Source: Paracoccaceae bacterium
GTDB taxonomy: Bacteria; Pseudomonadota; Alphaproteobacteria; Rhodobacterales; Rhodobacteraceae
Length of the DNA stretch: 64,000 bases
Assembly (NCBI GenBank): GCA_020622085.1
Contig: JAHRYM010000001.1
Location: 2,211,620 to 2,275,619, forward strand
Direction: 5' to 3'
Position 1 is the stretch's first letter. The number at the start of each line of letters is the position of its first letter. The notes under the pieces are model-generated. The model saw only the letters and a program-made list of their open reading frames with translations. It was not told where the DNA came from and did no database searches. A program made the position numbers and the translations under genes. Below are positions 28,747 to 37,202 of the stretch, in pieces.

Positions 28747-30126
28747 TTAACCAGTAAGGATATCAAAGCCCTGCAAGTACGCTTCGATCTCATCAACCAG
28801 CTCTCCATGGACCGCGCCCCCTGCGCGTATTTCAGACAGCGCACGTCTTGACTTGTCGACGGTCGTCCATTCCGTCTCGGGTACATCCGGGGCAGACCAG
28901 CGGTCACGAAGCCACGCGTCGAATTGACCGCGCTCTTCCGGGGAAAGCAACGCGGGCGCATGGAGCGCGACAAGGCGTCGGCCCAGCTGGCGCAGACGCG
29001 CGTCTGTGAGGGTCGCAGCAATCTCCTGACGCCGCAACCAGTCCGCGCGCTGGAACTCGGTCAGCAGGGCTTTGTCTGCGTGGCTGTAGAACCCGCCGAA
29101 GATCTGCTTTTCAACTGGGGGCGGTGGGGCTTCCGGATCCTGCGGGAAGCGCGCGGCCAGCGCATTGCCCACGCGGCTTCTGAAATCGGGCGACTGCGCG
29201 ATGACCTCTGCGCGCTGGATATGCACGGGGCTCGGGGCGGGCACAGCGAGAAGCGCGGGCGACTTATTGATGGCGAGAGAGCGGATGATCTTCGGCGATG
29301 CGTCCACCGCGGCAAAGATCGTGGCATCATCGGCGGCCAGCAGATCAGCGGGATCGGCCGCATCCAGATCAAAGAACGCGGCCTGATTGGCATTGCTGGC
29401 TGACGTGCCGCAGAGGCAGCCGATCGTGGCGCGGGGTGGGCCGCCGCCAAAACGCTCGACCAGCGCCATGGGCTTGAAGCTGGCAAGCCGGGTCTGCACG
29501 GAAGCTTTGTCGCGGTTGCACAGGATCTCCGCCCAGAGCTCTGGTGCGCGCTGGGCGATCAGGCGTGCGAGATGGATTGTCGCCTCGACATCGCCAAGGG
29601 CATCATGGGCGTTATGGGCGACGAAGCCGTTCAGCGGGGCCAGACGGTCGAGCTTGAAGCGCACTCGGCCTGTTTCATCGACCGGCCACTCGAACAGATC
29701 GGGCTGGCGGTACCAGACGGCATAGAGCGATGTGAGCACATCAAGCGGCGTGTTGCCGTTGAACTGGGTCGCAAAAATATCCGGCTGCAGGTTCTGATAG
29801 AAGGCCTGGCGCAGCATTTCCTCGTCGAAATGGATACTGTTGAACCCGGTCCATGTCGCGGGCGACCACCGCTCGATCAAAGCCGCGATGTCTTGGGTGA
29901 AATCGAAAAGGCTTGGCAGGTCAGGATCAAGCAGCTGCACCGGGCGCAGTCCAGTGACCGCCAGCGCCCAAGGCGAGGGAATGATATGCGGCGCGATCCG
30001 GCAACGCAGATTGACCCGCTCGATCTCCCTGAATGCGTCATCCGTCAGAATGGCCGCGAATTGCAGGGGCTGGTCGAAGGCGGGCGAGATGCCGGTGGTC
30101 TCAAAGTCGTAAAAAGCGAATGTCAT
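28747..30126 (-). CDS. sbcB: Exodeoxyribonuclease I-like DEDDh exonuclease
   Basis: A 459-aa 3'-5' single-strand exonuclease of the ExoI family. Exo motifs are FAFYDFETTGISPAFDQ at the N-terminus (DE), GFNSIHFDEEMLRQ (second motif) and AHNAHDALGDVEATIHLA (HD..D). An ExoI-type SH3/C-terminal region follows. Length is close to the about 475 aa of E. coli ExoI. Chromosomal ExoI is normally involved in recombination and mismatch repair; here it stands 88 bp upstream of the WYL regulator in the same orientation, inside a defence island. It could be cargo, a host-type copy or a functional part of the system. Confidence 0.83.
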   Translation of the reverse strand: MTFAFYDFETTGISPAFDQPLQFAAILTDDAFREIERVNLRCRIAPHIIPSPWALAVTGLRPVQLLDPDLPSLFDFTQDIAALIERWSPATWTGFNSIHFDEEMLRQAFYQNLQPDIFATQFNGNTPLDVLTSLYAVWYRQPDLFEWPVDETGRVRFKLDRLAPLNGFVAHNAHDALGDVEATIHLARLIAQRAPELWAEILCNRDKASVQTRLASFKPMALVERFGGGPPRATIGCLCGTSASNANQAAFFDLDAADPADLLAADDATIFAAVDASPKIIRSLAINKSPALLAVPAPSPVHIQRAEVIAQSPDFRSRVGNALAARFPQDPEAPPPPVEKQIFGGFYSHADKALLTEFQRADWLRRQEIAATLTDARLRQLGRRLVALHAPALLSPEERGQFDAWLRDRWSAPDVPETEWTTVDKSRRALSEIRAGGAVHGELVDEIEAYLQGFDILTG

Positions 30127-30221
30127 GAACGCAGCTTAGCGCGTGACGCTGAATCCGTCATCTTCCAATGACAGATTGCGGGCACTGCATCCGCTGCTGT
30201 CATTCCATCACAGCGCTCCAT

Positions 30222-31463
30222 TCAAGCTTCACCCCTTTCGATGGCTGCAATTCGGGATTTCAGCTGCGCTGACATAATCCTGTCGGTGGCGGTATTGGCG
30301 GCCAGCCTGTGGAGTTCGTGCAGCACCCGCTCGCCCTGCCCGATCCGCGCGCTTGCTGCCATGACATGCGTCACCGCTTCGTCGATATCGAGGGGGCTTG
30401 GATCGTAACCGCGTCCGGCCAGAAGATGGCCGATGGCATGCAACCCGACCTGCCCGGCAAAAGCTGGCTCCTTGATGACGAAATCCCGCGCTGCGCGAAT
30501 GAGCGTGGCGGGCGCTACGTCCGGCTGGGCGGCGCAGTCGAGCGCAATGTCGAGATACTTTGCGGTCTTGGCTGCGGCAAACCACTTGCCCTTCGAGCCC
30601 TGCGTTTCGATCAGGTCTTCAAGGATCCTTCGCGCATCCAGATCAGGGTAGCGCTTCACCAGATCACGCCACATCGCGAGATTGGTATTGCCCGAGACCG
30701 ATGGCAGGCCGAAGCGGCGATAGGCTTCTTCCTCGCGCCCCTGCGCAACCAGAATGCGTTCGCAGAACTGCGCGATGTCCTGATAGCCCCACGGACGACG
30801 ATCGCCCTGCAGCAGGGCTTCGGCAAATGCGAGGGCTTCGTCTTCGCGTCCCTGACGCAGCAGCGCCTCGGTGCCGAACTTCTCGTCAAACCACAGATGC
30901 GTCTTTTTGCACGCAAGAAGCGCAAGCAATTCGTCATAACGCCCGCCCTCTAACAGGCAGGACAGCGTCAGCGAGCCCGTTGCGACATGAATAAAACGTT
31001 CATGATCCGACCACGCGGCCTCAATCATGTCGAGGTCCCTGTTGGCATGCAGGTTCATCAGGGCGGGGTATGCCGCAATCTGTCCAAAGCAATGCGCGAT
31101 CGGCGCAAGATAATCCACGCCATCATTCTCGATGGCTTCGCGAAGTTGCTCCAGCCATTTCGCGCGGGTTTTCTCATCGGCAGGTGCCTCGATCAGGATG
31201 GGCAGCAACTCCTCTAGCGTGCGACGCACCGCGGTGCCAAGCGCGCCCGAGGAAGTGTCGATATGCTCGAAGGCAGGCCAAATGCGCTGGGCGAGCGCGA
31301 TAACGCCTTCGGCCGCCGTCACAGGTTCCGACCGTGCAACCGCCCGGATCTCGGAGCTGGCAGATTTCAGTCTCTCGATGGCCTTGGCGGATGACTTCCA
31401 GCTATAGGCCCCCGCGCGCATCCCCGGCTTGAAGGCCCATTTGTGTGTTGCCTTCGCCGCCAT
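30222..31463 (-). CDS. DUF6880-like helical-repeat protein
   Basis: A 413-aa soluble, helix-rich protein with TPR/HEAT-like texture (repeated short helices such as EALLRQGREDEALAFAEALL). It has no catalytic motif that I can see. It resembles the DUF6880 family, including YLAPIAHCFGQIAAYPALMN and HLWFDEKFG-type segments; this is a recollection, not a search. The ATG abuts the hipA stop codon, making it the third gene of the hipBA transcription unit. Its role is unknown; a scaffold or substrate of the HipA kinase is conceivable. Confidence 0.65.
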   Translation of the reverse strand: MAAKATHKWAFKPGMRAGAYSWKSSAKAIERLKSASSEIRAVARSEPVTAAEGVIALAQRIWPAFEHIDTSSGALGTAVRRTLEELLPILIEAPADEKTRAKWLEQLREAIENDGVDYLAPIAHCFGQIAAYPALMNLHANRDLDMIEAAWSDHERFIHVATGSLTLSCLLEGGRYDELLALLACKKTHLWFDEKFGTEALLRQGREDEALAFAEALLQGDRRPWGYQDIAQFCERILVAQGREEEAYRRFGLPSVSGNTNLAMWRDLVKRYPDLDARRILEDLIETQGSKGKWFAAAKTAKYLDIALDCAAQPDVAPATLIRAARDFVIKEPAFAGQVGLHAIGHLLAGRGYDPSPLDIDEAVTHVMAASARIGQGERVLHELHRLAANTATDRIMSAQLKSRIAAIERGEA

Positions 31464-32771
31464 CTACAGTCTCCCCGCCATGCGCAGCGCGTTTGCCTCA
31501 ACCGCTCCAGCGGTTTGCGTGACATACCCTTCGGTCGCGCCGGGAAGTGCAGCAACATCGGCACTGACGCTCACCCTGCCCGCCACCAGCTTGTCGACAA
31601 GTTCCTGGACCCGGTTGCGGACATCGGTTGGTCGATATCCGATCTCGCGCGCCATCGCTTCCCAGTGCCGTCCTGCGATCATATCCGGCGTGCGCTTCTT
31701 GCCAGCAATGCTCTGGGCATAGCTCTGGACGACATGTGGCCAGGACAGCACCGAGGACACATCATAAAGCGGGGCCAGACGCGGCGTGGCTCCGACCGGC
31801 AGGATCAGCGAGTAGTTCTTGGCATGTGCATCGGTGTTTGCGACGAGGATGTTGAATATCACCTGATCGAGCAGCGCCAAGGCATCGGTCGCACTGACAT
31901 GGCGGCCGGTTTCCAGCAACGTCTTAAGATCAAGGCCGCGCAGCGTGCCGCGCTCGTATTTCCGCCCCGGTGGCAGACCATTGGCCTGCGCGAAGTCTTC
32001 CTGATGCAGGCGGAGCAGCTGACCGTTGCGCCCCACCCTGCGATCATAGCGCAACACAGCAATCGCCGTGCGCTTCGAGGATTGCAGGATCGACGCTTGA
32101 GCTGCCTCAATGCCGATGGCTTGGGCCATGCGCAGACACCAAACCTCATTCTCGGTAATGCCCGGCAGGTTTGGGTTGTCCGGCTTCACGATCAAAGTGG
32201 ACGGCGCCCCGTTGAGAGGAACGGCCAGCACGTCACCCGCTTGCGGCAGGCGCAGCACGGGCGCGCCGACCGGGCCCAGAACCGCCAGTGCCGACTTCTT
32301 CTGCCCACCCGCCAAGGACTGGCGCACGCCCTCCTCGCCGACCAGAAACGGCCTGCGACCGAGATCCTCAAAGTGGCGCTCCAACGCCTCCTGCGGATCA
32401 TCTGTGCGGTAGAACGTCGTCAGCGGCGCATAGGACCGGCGGCTGCGATCCCCAGCTTCCCCGAAGGACAAGGCACCCGCAGTGTCTCCACCAATTTCCC
32501 GGAGCACCGCCAACACATCAGCCTGATCCAAGCCGAGCGAGCGGGTCAGGACTGTCAGCTGCTCGTCCTCCGGCAGAAGGTTGGCAAGCCAGGGCGAGAT
32601 GACCTCTGAGGGATAGAGCGCTGGGCGCAGCGGCATGGTCACCGACAGAGGGAATGCGCCACCCGTCTGGAGCCAACGGTCAGCGTAACGCAGAGAGAGA
32701 GACCCATCAGTCCCCACTTCAATCTGCCCGACCTCGAGCGCGTCGAACCAGATCGGAACCACCGCGTTCAC
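31464..32771 (-). CDS. hipA: HipA-family serine/threonine kinase toxin
   Basis: A 435-aa protein with the full HipA layout. The N-terminal domain ends around GEAGDR. Next comes the kinase fold with STLIVKPDNPNLPGITENE (nucleotide-lysine region), a catalytic loop ILVANTDAHAKNYS and the metal-binding PLYDVSSVL. In the family, HipA phosphorylates glutamyl-tRNA synthetase or other targets and causes growth arrest, neutralised by HipB. Its start overlaps the hipB stop by 4 bp. It is intact, with all key residues present. The pair may stabilise the island or act in phage defence by dormancy. Confidence 0.9.
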   Translation of the reverse strand: MNAVVPIWFDALEVGQIEVGTDGSLSLRYADRWLQTGGAFPLSVTMPLRPALYPSEVISPWLANLLPEDEQLTVLTRSLGLDQADVLAVLREIGGDTAGALSFGEAGDRSRRSYAPLTTFYRTDDPQEALERHFEDLGRRPFLVGEEGVRQSLAGGQKKSALAVLGPVGAPVLRLPQAGDVLAVPLNGAPSTLIVKPDNPNLPGITENEVWCLRMAQAIGIEAAQASILQSSKRTAIAVLRYDRRVGRNGQLLRLHQEDFAQANGLPPGRKYERGTLRGLDLKTLLETGRHVSATDALALLDQVIFNILVANTDAHAKNYSLILPVGATPRLAPLYDVSSVLSWPHVVQSYAQSIAGKKRTPDMIAGRHWEAMAREIGYRPTDVRNRVQELVDKLVAGRVSVSADVAALPGATEGYVTQTAGAVEANALRMAGRL

Positions 32772-33064
32772 TGGTAATCCCCCAAGTCATAGCCCTGCCC
32801 GGCTGGCGAACTGTCCCCGCTCAACGCTGCACTCCGATCATCAAGCAGAGCAGAGAGTGAAATACGAAGAGCACGGGCGATCCTGGCGAGGGTCGTAACT
32901 CGCGCGTCGCGCTTGGCTGTCTCGATAAGGGAGAGTGCGGGCGCGCTGATGCCGGTCAGGCGCGCCATTTGGTCCAGGCTCAGACCCTGTGCGCCGCGCG
33001 CCTCGCGGATGCGCCGCCCGATGTCGCCGAGCAGCTTGTCTTGTTCGGGAATATGATCTGGCAT
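32768..33064 (-). CDS. hipB: HipB-like XRE-family antitoxin and repressor
   Basis: A 98-aa protein with an XRE helix-turn-helix (RIREARGAQGLSLDQMARLTGISAPALSLIE). The tail GYDLGDYQ resembles HipB C-terminal tails that contact HipA. The start is placed at ATG 33064 (MPDHIPEQD). An in-frame ATG at 33118 would run through the first operator and is unlikely. It neutralises HipA and probably autorepresses through three upstream inverted repeats. Confidence 0.88.
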   Translation of the reverse strand: MPDHIPEQDKLLGDIGRRIREARGAQGLSLDQMARLTGISAPALSLIETAKRDARVTTLARIARALRISLSALLDDRSAALSGDSSPAGQGYDLGDYQ

Positions 33065-33073
33065 ATGAGCTAC

Positions 33074-33190
33074 CTTACCGCTTTCAGTAAGGATAGAGGC
33101 TTCACGCACAAAACTCAAGCATACTTATCGTTATAGGTAAGACTTGACCCAGAGCTGTCCAAAGCGGCGCTTCTTACCGATATCAGTAAA
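33074..33190. promoter_or_regulatory. Three 18-bp HipB-type operators
   Basis: Three related imperfect palindromes occur at 33074-33091 (CTTACCGCTTTCAGTAAG), 33124-33141 (CTTATCGTTATAGGTAAG) and 33173-33190 (CTTACCGATATCAGTAAA). Their starts are 50 and 49 bp apart, close to five helical turns, so bound HipB dimers would lie on one DNA face. They fill the region just upstream of hipB, where the promoter must be. This multi-site layout parallels the hipBA operators of E. coli. Confidence 0.75.
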
Positions 33191-33328
33191 GAATGATCAG
33201 CGGCGCTGTCGAGCCCGCTGCGCTCATGCCCGCGAATGCCGCCGATTGCACGCCAGTGCGGGCGAATTCACGCGAATGTTGTTTTTCTGTGTCGGTGTTG
33301 ATGTGGCGTTGATGTAAACTGAACAAGC
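33191..33328. other. Intergenic, no gene seen
   Basis: Short GC-rich stretch between the third operator and the tRNA-type terminator. No credible coding frame or RNA was recognised. Confidence 0.5.
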
Positions 33329-33352
33329 AAAAACCCGACTGTTTAGGTCGGG
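33329..33352 (-). terminator. Rho-independent terminator, minus-strand reading
   Basis: Stem CCCGAC (33334-33339) pairs with GTCGGG (33347-33352). On the minus strand it is followed by five Ts (33329-33333). It lies about 30 bp past a tRNA 3'-end fragment and is placed as the terminator of a former minus-strand tRNA gene. Confidence 0.6.
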
Positions 33353-33381
33353 CTTTAAGCGTTTGATTTAGCGTATTTTTT

Positions 33382-33393
33382 TGGTTGCGGGAG
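33382..33393 (-). tRNA. Remnant of a tRNA 3' end (initiator tRNA-fMet type), likely att scar
   Basis: The 12 bases TGGTTGCGGGAG read on the minus strand as the acceptor end CTCCCGCAACCA, the same as the start of the longer tRNA-fMet fragment at 46868-46912. They are preceded by an AT-rich stretch and a terminator in the right orientation for tRNA transcription. The rest of the tRNA is absent. This is best read as an integration or deletion scar and not a functional tRNA. The short match could be coincidental. Confidence 0.4.
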
Positions 33394-33650
33394 CACGCAT
33401 TGGCCTTGACCGAACCACCCTCAACCTTGGCGCCCGGCCGCAGAGCAATTAAATCCTGATTTTACCACAGTGCATCTCGCCATAGAAAAGAGGGCATCAC
33501 CTTCCCAGCGACCGTGAATTTTTGGATTGAAGATGCTGAAAAAGCACAAGAGCACCAAAGAGGGAAGCACTAACCGGCTCCGCTGCCGCTTGCGCTGCAT
33601 CTGCTGCATAAAGTGAACCCCATGGGCTGGGCCCCCGGGGGGCATCGGAC
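33394..33650. other. Intergenic DNA without a recognisable gene
   Basis: About 260 bp of mixed composition. A short minus-strand open frame exists here but has no domain, no ribosome site and unlikely composition. The stretch probably consists of IS or integration debris, given the transposase remnant that follows. Confidence 0.4.
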
Positions 33651-33735
33651 CTAAGCCGTCTCGCTGGCGAATAGGGCTTCGAATTCCTCGGGGCTTCGGT
33701 ATCCGAAGAGTGAGTGCAATCGCCTGGACCTGCTC
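33651..33735 (-). pseudogene. C-terminal remnant of an IS3-family transposase
   Basis: The minus strand reads RLHSLFGYRSPEEFEAL...SETA and then a stop at 33651-33653. This matches the end of IS3-family OrfB proteins (HSxLGYRSPxEFE). Upstream coding is missing, so only the last 25 or so codons remain. Confidence 0.7.
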
Positions 33736-34160
33736 AATGTAGGTGGCCAGCCGTGGGGTTCAACTTCAAACTCGGCTCAATTCGAGTGAAAATCAACAGT
33801 CGGTTGTTCGCGGGCAGCCCTGCCGGCCATCTCTGAGCAGTCGCGCCGAAGGCAAGCAACCGGGTCCTGCTTGCCGATGGCACCGATCGTGACATCGCCA
33901 GCCGAACCGTCGGCGCCGCCGCCGGCAAGCCTGCGCCAAGACCAGTCCCATCGCCGACATTCAGCGGGACAGGACGTCGACATTGCTTCCGGTGCACAGC
34001 AGCTCGCGGAACAACATGTCCCGATTGGCGATCGCCGCGCGGTATTCTGGCTGTCGCGTGCCGAGACTCCATGCGCGAATACCAATTGCGCTATGTCCCC
34101 TTCCCTGAACCCGCAGCCCGCGACAGTCACACCGGCCCATTCACGAGGTATTACCATTGT
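33736..34160. other. Stretch without a supported gene
   Basis: Open frames run through this segment on both strands but lack start signals, domains or consistent codon use. The frame feeding into the 985-aa gene is open here too, but it has no plausible start. Probably degraded mobile DNA. Confidence 0.4.
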
Positions 34161-34193
34161 ACAGTTCGCTGTATCGCCAAACTGTGCTAGATT
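34161..34193 (+). promoter_or_regulatory. Candidate promoter/operator upstream of the 985-aa gene
   Basis: An inverted repeat ACAGTT...AACTGT (34161-34166 and 34180-34185) lies just before a -10-like TAGATT (34188-34193). The matching -35 (TTCGCT, 34165-34170) is weak. The start codon is about 50 bp downstream. Suggestive of a repressed promoter only. Confidence 0.25.
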
Positions 34194-34239
34194 TTTCTTG
34201 TGTTCCTGTTCTGTTGTGATGTCCAGGGGGGAAGCTGGA

Positions 34240-37197
34240 ATGATTGACGTCGTTCGCACGGAGGCCGGGGCGGAGTTCGAAGGACTCCCTGGCACAAGGC
34301 CGCTCGGTGACGCCTTGGTGCTCTCGGGTCCCTATAATGTCTCGGAGGCTCCGAACGCCTATTCATTCGCGCGTTCGAACCGAATCACCATCGACGCCAG
34401 TGATTGGACGGCGATCCTGACGAAGATTGGCGTTCCGGTCGCGGATACAAACTCCGCCTTGCTGCGGGCCTATGTGGAGAACGCTTGGCATTCGACTGGC
34501 AGCACACCGACGGATGCCGAAATCGACGCCAATGCATTCAACCTCGAGATGGACTGGCCAGCCTATGTTCTCGACGTCAGTAGCGTGCGCAATGCCGTTG
34601 CGACCGGATCGGATCATCCGACGTTCTTCAAAGGCCGTTTCGTCGCCTACAAGCTGCCACCCGAAGCCGACAAGGTTATATCGATCGAGAAGGGCTGCGT
34701 GTTTCAGGTGCCGACGAAGAGCGGCGTACGCTGGTACCAGCCGGTCGTCGTCACCGACACTGCAACGACCTATCCCCTCATCGCCGACTTCAGGACTGGA
34801 TGGCAGGCGCAGTGGGATAAAGTCACCGCCCTTGTGCAGGTGTTCTTCCCCGGCGCCAAGCCGGCCGACGTCTCGGCCCAGCAGACGGCCGCCGCCGAAG
34901 CGGTCCAGCGTGCAAAGACCCAGTTTCCGGCCGTCGAGAATGTGCGCGCCGACGCGGCAACGATCGCCCGACAATATCGATCGCTGCTGAACGAGGACGA
35001 GCTTGCGAATAGTCTGTCCGCAAAGGCGAGTAACGTAAGCGAGGCGATCCAGACGTCGCAGGTCGAGGTCATTCCGGCGCTGATCTCGCAATTCCGCGAC
35101 CTGAAGAACTTCGGCTCCGAACTCCAGTCCAAGAAGCGCCAGTTGGCGGACGCGGCTTCGGATTTAAATTTTCACCTGTTTACGGCGCCAAAGACGATCA
35201 CTGTCTACCAGGACGGAAGCGGCACGCCGGTCGATCTTCAGCTTAAGGAAGGCGATCTCTATGTAAAATCGAGCAAGACCGCCTGCTGGACCACCTACCA
35301 GACGGTCACGAGCTCCAATAGCGGTTTCTTCGGCATTGGCTCGAGCAATCGTAGCTGGCAGGTGGCAATCCACAATTCCAGAACCTTCGACTATTACGAG
35401 GCCGCGGTCATCGACTACGACCCTTGGGTCGAGGTGCTGGAGCTCTATAAGAGCAAGGGCTACAACACGTTCCTGTTCCAATATTCCGATCGCGGTTTGC
35501 TGTCGGCTGATGGTTCGACACCGGGCGAGATTCTCGACATGTGCCAGCAGAACGAGGACTTTCGCGTTCGCTGCGTCGTCGCATTGCCGCAAAAGGAAAT
35601 CTCGCTGATCGGCGAAATCTTCATTACGGGCTACAATCTTTTCGTCCGCCCGGTCCCCGACATCGTCGTTACCTCGTTCCCCGAGCTCAGTCTGCGCGAG
35701 CGCCTTTCCTATCGCTTCACTTGGAGCGGAGTCTCGGTTGGGGAGCTTGCTACGACGATCCCCCTGAGCCCGGGCGAACAGCGCGAGGTCACGCTCAAGA
35801 CCTCCGAGCGCTACAACAGCACGCGCAGCGAAACCGCGACCTCGTTGATCGACATCACGCGGATCGACCGCGCCGATTTCGAAACGGTTTTCGAGAAAGA
35901 AGTGCGTAAGGAGAACGAGACGACGACATCATTCGGCGGAAGCGTTTCCGGCTCTTATGCGGGCATCTCGGGCAGCGCCAATTTCTCCAAGACCAACACC
36001 ACGAAAGAGGTTGCACGCCAGCTCAATCGATCCGTCCAGCGTGCCTCGCAGGAGGTCAATCGCCGCTCGAAGGAAGAGCGGACGATCTCCGTTTCGGAAT
36101 CGATCGAAACGACGCGGGAGAACACGACGACGTTCCGCGTGCGCAACATCAACGAGGGAAGCACGCTAAATATTGCGTTCTACCGCCTTTACAATGCCTA
36201 TGACAGCATCCTGAAGCTCGACGAGTTCGAGTACATCGTGCGCGGCGGCCGCTCGATCTTCGCGTCGACAGATCTTGTCGACGAGATCATCTTCGCTCGT
36301 GACAAGCTCGCCGACCTAGTCGAGTGGCTCACGGCAGACGGACATTTTCCGTTCGATATTCGCCGGCTTACGAAGGATCAGAAGGAGGCGTTCGTGGCGG
36401 AACTACATGCGAAGGTTCTCGAAAAGTACAAGGATTATCCGCCAAAGCCCGGCGACGGGGGAGGCGCAGGCTATCATCTCCCGATGAGCGTCGCTCCTGA
36501 CGCAAAGGTCAAGCGAGACGAACGCATCGCCGCCCTTCAGGGGAAGTTTCGTCAGGCGGCCGACATTCTTCTCGGATCGACTGCTAAGGACTCGCTCAGA
36601 GCCGATGACCTCCAAACCATGTTTCAGGAGAAGGAAAACGCCGATGACGATCTCATCGGCCTCCCGTTCTGGGAAGAGCGGACGAGCTTCGCCTACGATT
36701 CAGGCGGCCTCTATGTAGATGTCTATGTCGGCCACCGGCCGGCCACGGAGAAGTATTCCGAAAACAGGCGCCGCCTCGAAGAACGTCGTGTCGAGGGCGA
36801 GAATCGCCTCCTTGATGCGCGGGCCCGTTTTCTGGAGGCGCGCACAGCAAAACAAGTCGTCGGGCTGGGCTCAGTGATCGACTCGAGCAAGGTGTATATC
36901 ACCGATCGCGACACGCTCATCCTCAACGACGATCATCTCGAGCTCAAGCTTCGGCTGGTTCCCGGCTTGGTCTGGGATCGCGGCTGGGCGCTGTTGATCG
37001 CTTCGTCCGGCACCTTCACCGGCGGCAGCTTCTTGCAGGACGACACAAAGGTCGACGGCATTCTCTTATTCAAGCTACCGCGCCGGTTCGCAAGCGGTAA
37101 CGATAGCATCGTCGACAAGCCTCACAGTTGGTTCAAACAGAACGTCACGGTCCGCAATGACGATCTCGGCTTCAATGTGAAATACAGGGAGCCATAG
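34240..37197 (+). CDS. Uncharacterised 985-aa protein with a pore-former-like beta-hairpin region
   Basis: I do not recognise this family. ATG 34240 follows a strong ribosome site (AGGGGGGAAG); ATG 34219 in the same frame is an alternative. No signal peptide or hydrophobic helix is seen. After an N-terminal domain there is a helical segment (about 200-300). Near residues 500-640 are long charged helices flanking an alternating small/polar stretch (SFGGSVSGSYAGISGSANFS). That pattern is reminiscent of the membrane-inserting hairpin of beta pore-forming toxins. The region EERTISVSESIETTRENTTTF is rich in Ser, Thr and Glu. A long helix (about 840-880) precedes the C-terminal domain. The gene is followed 5 bp later by the 354-aa gene and may form a two-component toxin or defence unit. 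Confidence 0.8.
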   Translation: MIDVVRTEAGAEFEGLPGTRPLGDALVLSGPYNVSEAPNAYSFARSNRITIDASDWTAILTKIGVPVADTNSALLRAYVENAWHSTGSTPTDAEIDANAFNLEMDWPAYVLDVSSVRNAVATGSDHPTFFKGRFVAYKLPPEADKVISIEKGCVFQVPTKSGVRWYQPVVVTDTATTYPLIADFRTGWQAQWDKVTALVQVFFPGAKPADVSAQQTAAAEAVQRAKTQFPAVENVRADAATIARQYRSLLNEDELANSLSAKASNVSEAIQTSQVEVIPALISQFRDLKNFGSELQSKKRQLADAASDLNFHLFTAPKTITVYQDGSGTPVDLQLKEGDLYVKSSKTACWTTYQTVTSSNSGFFGIGSSNRSWQVAIHNSRTFDYYEAAVIDYDPWVEVLELYKSKGYNTFLFQYSDRGLLSADGSTPGEILDMCQQNEDFRVRCVVALPQKEISLIGEIFITGYNLFVRPVPDIVVTSFPELSLRERLSYRFTWSGVSVGELATTIPLSPGEQREVTLKTSERYNSTRSETATSLIDITRIDRADFETVFEKEVRKENETTTSFGGSVSGSYAGISGSANFSKTNTTKEVARQLNRSVQRASQEVNRRSKEERTISVSESIETTRENTTTFRVRNINEGSTLNIAFYRLYNAYDSILKLDEFEYIVRGGRSIFASTDLVDEIIFARDKLADLVEWLTADGHFPFDIRRLTKDQKEAFVAELHAKVLEKYKDYPPKPGDGGGAGYHLPMSVAPDAKVKRDERIAALQGKFRQAADILLGSTAKDSLRADDLQTMFQEKENADDDLIGLPFWEERTSFAYDSGGLYVDVYVGHRPATEKYSENRRRLEERRVEGENRLLDARARFLEARTAKQVVGLGSVIDSSKVYITDRDTLILNDDHLELKLRLVPGLVWDRGWALLIASSGTFTGGSFLQDDTKVDGILLFKLPRRFASGNDSIVDKPHSWFKQNVTVRNDDLGFNVKYREP

Positions 37198-37202
37198 GGA
37201 CC

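Noticed and set aside
33871-34239. Extended N-terminus for the 985-aa protein
   Set aside because: Open frame but no ribosome site and low-complexity Pro/Ser/Arg composition; strong ribosome site at 34225-34234 supports ATG 34240.
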